Source: Candidatus Coatesiibacteriota bacterium (GTDB taxonomy: Bacteria; Oederibacteriota; CAKKQC01). Taken from it: a DNA stretch of 6,588 nucleotides. The DNA lies in contig JAHFSL010000143.1 in the NCBI GenBank assembly GCA_023265785.1, positions 1 to 6,588 on the forward strand, read 5' to 3'. The position numbers and the translations under genes are program-made. A model generated the notes under the pieces. It was not told where the DNA came from. It searched no databases and was given only the letters and a program-made list of their open reading frames with translations. Within the stretch, counting starts at the first letter, position 1; every line of letters starts with the position of its first letter. Positions 5,002-6,588 of this stretch are shown here, in pieces.

Positions 5002-5873
5002 AAGTCCAGTCCCGGCGCTGGACCGGACCCGCGGACTACTGGGAACTGACGAAGCCGGGGATCGTGGGCTCGGTCCTGATGACCGTGGCCGCCGGCTGGT
5101 GGGCCGTCCGTCCCGGCGGCCTGCCGGTCAGCCGCCTCCTGCTGACCCTCCTCGGCGCGGCGCTCGCCTCCGCGGGCACGGGCGCGCTCAACATGGCCGT
5201 CGAGCACACGCGGGACGCCCGCATGCTCCGGACCAGGGGCCGGCCAATCGCGGCGGGGCGGGTCACCCCGTTTAGCGCGCTGGCCTTCGGCGTCACCGCG
5301 CTGGCCGCCGGCCTGCTGGTGCTGGCCGGAACCGGCACCGTGGCCGCCGCGACACTCGCCGCGCTCACGGCCGGGCTCTACCTCTTAGTCTATGTCCCCC
5401 TCAAGCCGCGCACCGACTGGTGCGTTCTCGTGGGGGCCATTCCCGGCGCCCTGCCGCCCCTGATCGGCTGGGCGGCGGCCGGCGGCGGGTTCGCCCAGGA
5501 AGCCGCCATGCTGTTCGGCATCCAGTACTTCTGGCAGGTCCCCCATTTCACCTCCATCGCCTGGATCCATCGCGCCGACTACGCCCGGGTCGGGTGGAAA
5601 ATGCTCCCGTCACCCGATCCCGACGGGGCCCGTGCGGCCTCCCGGGTCCTGTTCCACGCGGCCTGGATGGCGGGCGCGGGCCTGATGCCGGCCTACCTGG
5701 AGGGCATGCCCGGGTTTTACACCGGCTGGTCCATGGCGCTGGGGTTCATCTTCATGCTGGTGGCGGTCCGGTTCTGGATGGACCGGACCGTGGAGACCGC
5801 CCGCTGGGTCCTGCGGGGCTCGCTGATCTACCTGCCCGCGATTCTCGCCCTCTTCGCGCTCGCCCGCCGCTAG
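4998..5873 (+). CDS. ctaB: Heme O synthase (protoheme IX farnesyltransferase), probable CTG start
   Basis: This UbiA-family inner-membrane prenyltransferase adds a farnesyl group to heme B, giving heme O for CtaA. From CTG 4998 it has 291 residues, the normal family size. The conserved N-terminal block DYWELTKPGIV (residues 13-23) lies upstream of GTG 5064, so a start there (269 residues) would cut into the first helix. No ATG, GTG or TTG precedes it in frame for over 60 bases. CTG 4998 forms CTGA with the csgG-like stop, mimicking the ATGA junction at ctaA; ATT 4983 is another option. The first prenyl-diphosphate/Mg motif is N65-x3-E69-x3-D73, followed by ARMLRTRGRP. The second region is FWQVPHF (178-184) and DYARVGWKMLP (194-204). 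GAIPGALPPLIGW (146-158) is also typical. The function is secure; the exact start is uncertain. Confidence 0.9.
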   Translation: MKVQSRRWTGPADYWELTKPGIVGSVLMTVAAGWWAVRPGGLPVSRLLLTLLGAALASAGTGALNMAVEHTRDARMLRTRGRPIAAGRVTPFSALAFGVTALAAGLLVLAGTGTVAAATLAALTAGLYLLVYVPLKPRTDWCVLVGAIPGALPPLIGWAAAGGGFAQEAAMLFGIQYFWQVPHFTSIAWIHRADYARVGWKMLPSPDPDGARAASRVLFHAAWMAGAGLMPAYLEGMPGFYTGWSMALGFIFMLVAVRFWMDRTVETARWVLRGSLIYLPAILALFALARR

Positions 5874-6588
5874 GGAGCAGGACTCGCCTCCGGCTCGGCG
5901 GGGTCCGCCGTGGGATCCTCCTGGGCCTCGTCTCCATCCCCGCCCAGGGCCGCCACAGCGTCAGGTGTCCCGATTTGTTCGAGGAGGTCCGCCGAGGCGG
6001 TTGCCCGGTCCAGGTCATCCCCCAGCAGGAGCCGGAGCAGGGCGGGGACCGCCGCGCCGCCGGCCCCGATCAGCCCCTGTGCCGCGGCCCCCTGAACGGA
6101 CTCGGCAGGGTCGTCCAGGGCGGCGGTCAGGGCCTCCAGCGCCGCCGCAGGCGGCGGGCGCATGCCGCCCAGCGCCCGGACCGTCCAGTACCGCACCGCC
6201 TCATCGGGGTCGCGGAGCGCCTCCAGCAGGGGCGGGACGGCGGGCGCCCCAATGCCCGCGAGCGCGTCCGCCACGCTTACGGGAATCGCCAATTCCTCGG
6301 CGCGGACCATCTCCACGAGCCGGGGTGCGGCCGCCGCGGCGGCGGGCCCCAACCGGCCGAGGATCCGGACGGCCTCGTACCGGGCCACATCCGGCCCCCC
6401 CGACAGCACGGCCACCAACGGGGCCACGGACGCCGCCCCTCCATGCTCCAGGTCCGCCGCCGCCCGGGCCCGCACCTCGGGCCGGGCATCGCCCAGATCC
6501 CGAACGGCGGTCGCCTGCGGGTCGGGCGCCGTTGCCGCCTTGAGGGAGGCACATCCCGCCACGAGAAGGAGGGCGGCCGTCGGCGCGA
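5870..6588 (-). CDS. HEAT-repeat lipoprotein, N-terminus outside window
   Basis: The visible 238 residues begin inside a lipoprotein signal peptide: APTAALLL leads into LVAGC, with the lipidation Cys encoded at 6551-6553. The true start therefore lies beyond the right edge, and GTG 6562 is only the Val of the lipobox. About five tandem helical repeats follow, of the PBS-lyase/HEAT type. They are recognisable by repeated units such as PDVARYEAVRILGRLG, PVSVADALAGIGAPAVPPLLEAL, DEAVRYWTVRALGGM and ESVQGAAAQGLIGAGGAAVPALL. The tail from about GGDGDEAQEDP to the stop is acidic, proline-rich and probably disordered. HEAT arrays are protein-binding scaffolds; the partner is unknown. The mature protein of about 227 residues should be tethered to the membrane in the periplasm. 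It is convergent with ctaB and shares the CTAG stop, so it belongs to a separate unit. Confidence 0.82.
   Translation of the reverse strand, partial: APTAALLLVAGCASLKAATAPDPQATAVRDLGDARPEVRARAAADLEHGGAASVAPLVAVLSGGPDVARYEAVRILGRLGPAAAAAAPRLVEMVRAEELAIPVSVADALAGIGAPAVPPLLEALRDPDEAVRYWTVRALGGMRPPPAAALEALTAALDDPAESVQGAAAQGLIGAGGAAVPALLRLLLGDDLDRATASADLLEQIGTPDAVAALGGDGDEAQEDPTADPAEPEASPAP

Noticed and set aside
4688..5275. Plus-strand open frame crossing the csgG-like/ctaB junction in a third frame
   Set aside because: Its translation is Arg/Pro-rich with no domain, and both overlapping frames have clear conserved motifs.
5874..5960. Intrinsic terminator after ctaB
   Set aside because: No hairpin followed by a T run was found, and the region is coding for the convergent lipoprotein.
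6201..6554. Alternative minus-strand and plus-strand frames within the HEAT lipoprotein gene
   Set aside because: They are Arg/Pro/Gly-rich shadow frames; only the frame ending at 5870 gives regular helical repeats and a lipobox.

Overview
The window is a G+C-rich bacterial locus for an aerobic aa3/caa3-type (heme-copper) cytochrome c oxidase and its heme A supply. It holds nine plus-strand protein genes in one tightly packed run and one convergent minus-strand gene at the right end. Signal peptides, a lipobox and an outer-membrane-barrel-like C-terminus point to a Gram-negative (diderm) organism. The gene content resembles cox clusters of high-GC environmental phyla such as Verrucomicrobiota, Acidobacteriota or Methylomirabilota. 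That placement is an impression and not a result.

Left part (1-1649): the 3' third of the subunit I gene (ctaD), complete subunit III (ctaE) and subunit IV (ctaF). ctaD and ctaE are joined by a TGATG overlap. ctaF is preceded by a strong Shine-Dalgarno that serves an eight-codon minicistron, whose stop codon overlaps the GTG start of ctaF. A strong GC-rich hairpin lies two bases after the ctaF stop.

Middle part (1710-3769): a two-helix small membrane protein, a small exported CPMC protein with one membrane segment, and an exported protein with an amicyanin-like C-x2-H-x2-M blue-copper motif followed by a carboxypeptidase-regulatory-like beta domain. Heme A synthase (ctaA) follows. These genes overlap (TGATG, ATGA) or are almost contiguous, which suggests translational coupling. 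The first three are candidates for copper or redox work in oxidase assembly or electron delivery.

Right part (3775-6588): a CsgG/FlgO-like domain fused to a putative C-terminal outer-membrane beta-barrel sits between ctaA and ctaB, where no role in oxidase assembly is expected. The following heme O synthase gene (ctaB) has no ATG, GTG or TTG that would include its conserved N-terminus. The best start is a CTG forming a CTGA overlap with the csgG stop, so conventional calling from GTG 5064 probably truncates it. ctaB converges on a HEAT-repeat lipoprotein gene, and the two share a palindromic CTAG stop. Together ctaB (heme B to heme O) and ctaA (heme O to heme A) supply the cofactor bound by subunit I.

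No tRNA, rRNA, CRISPR array, insertion sequence or T-tract terminator was seen. No stretch above 60 bases lacks a gene.
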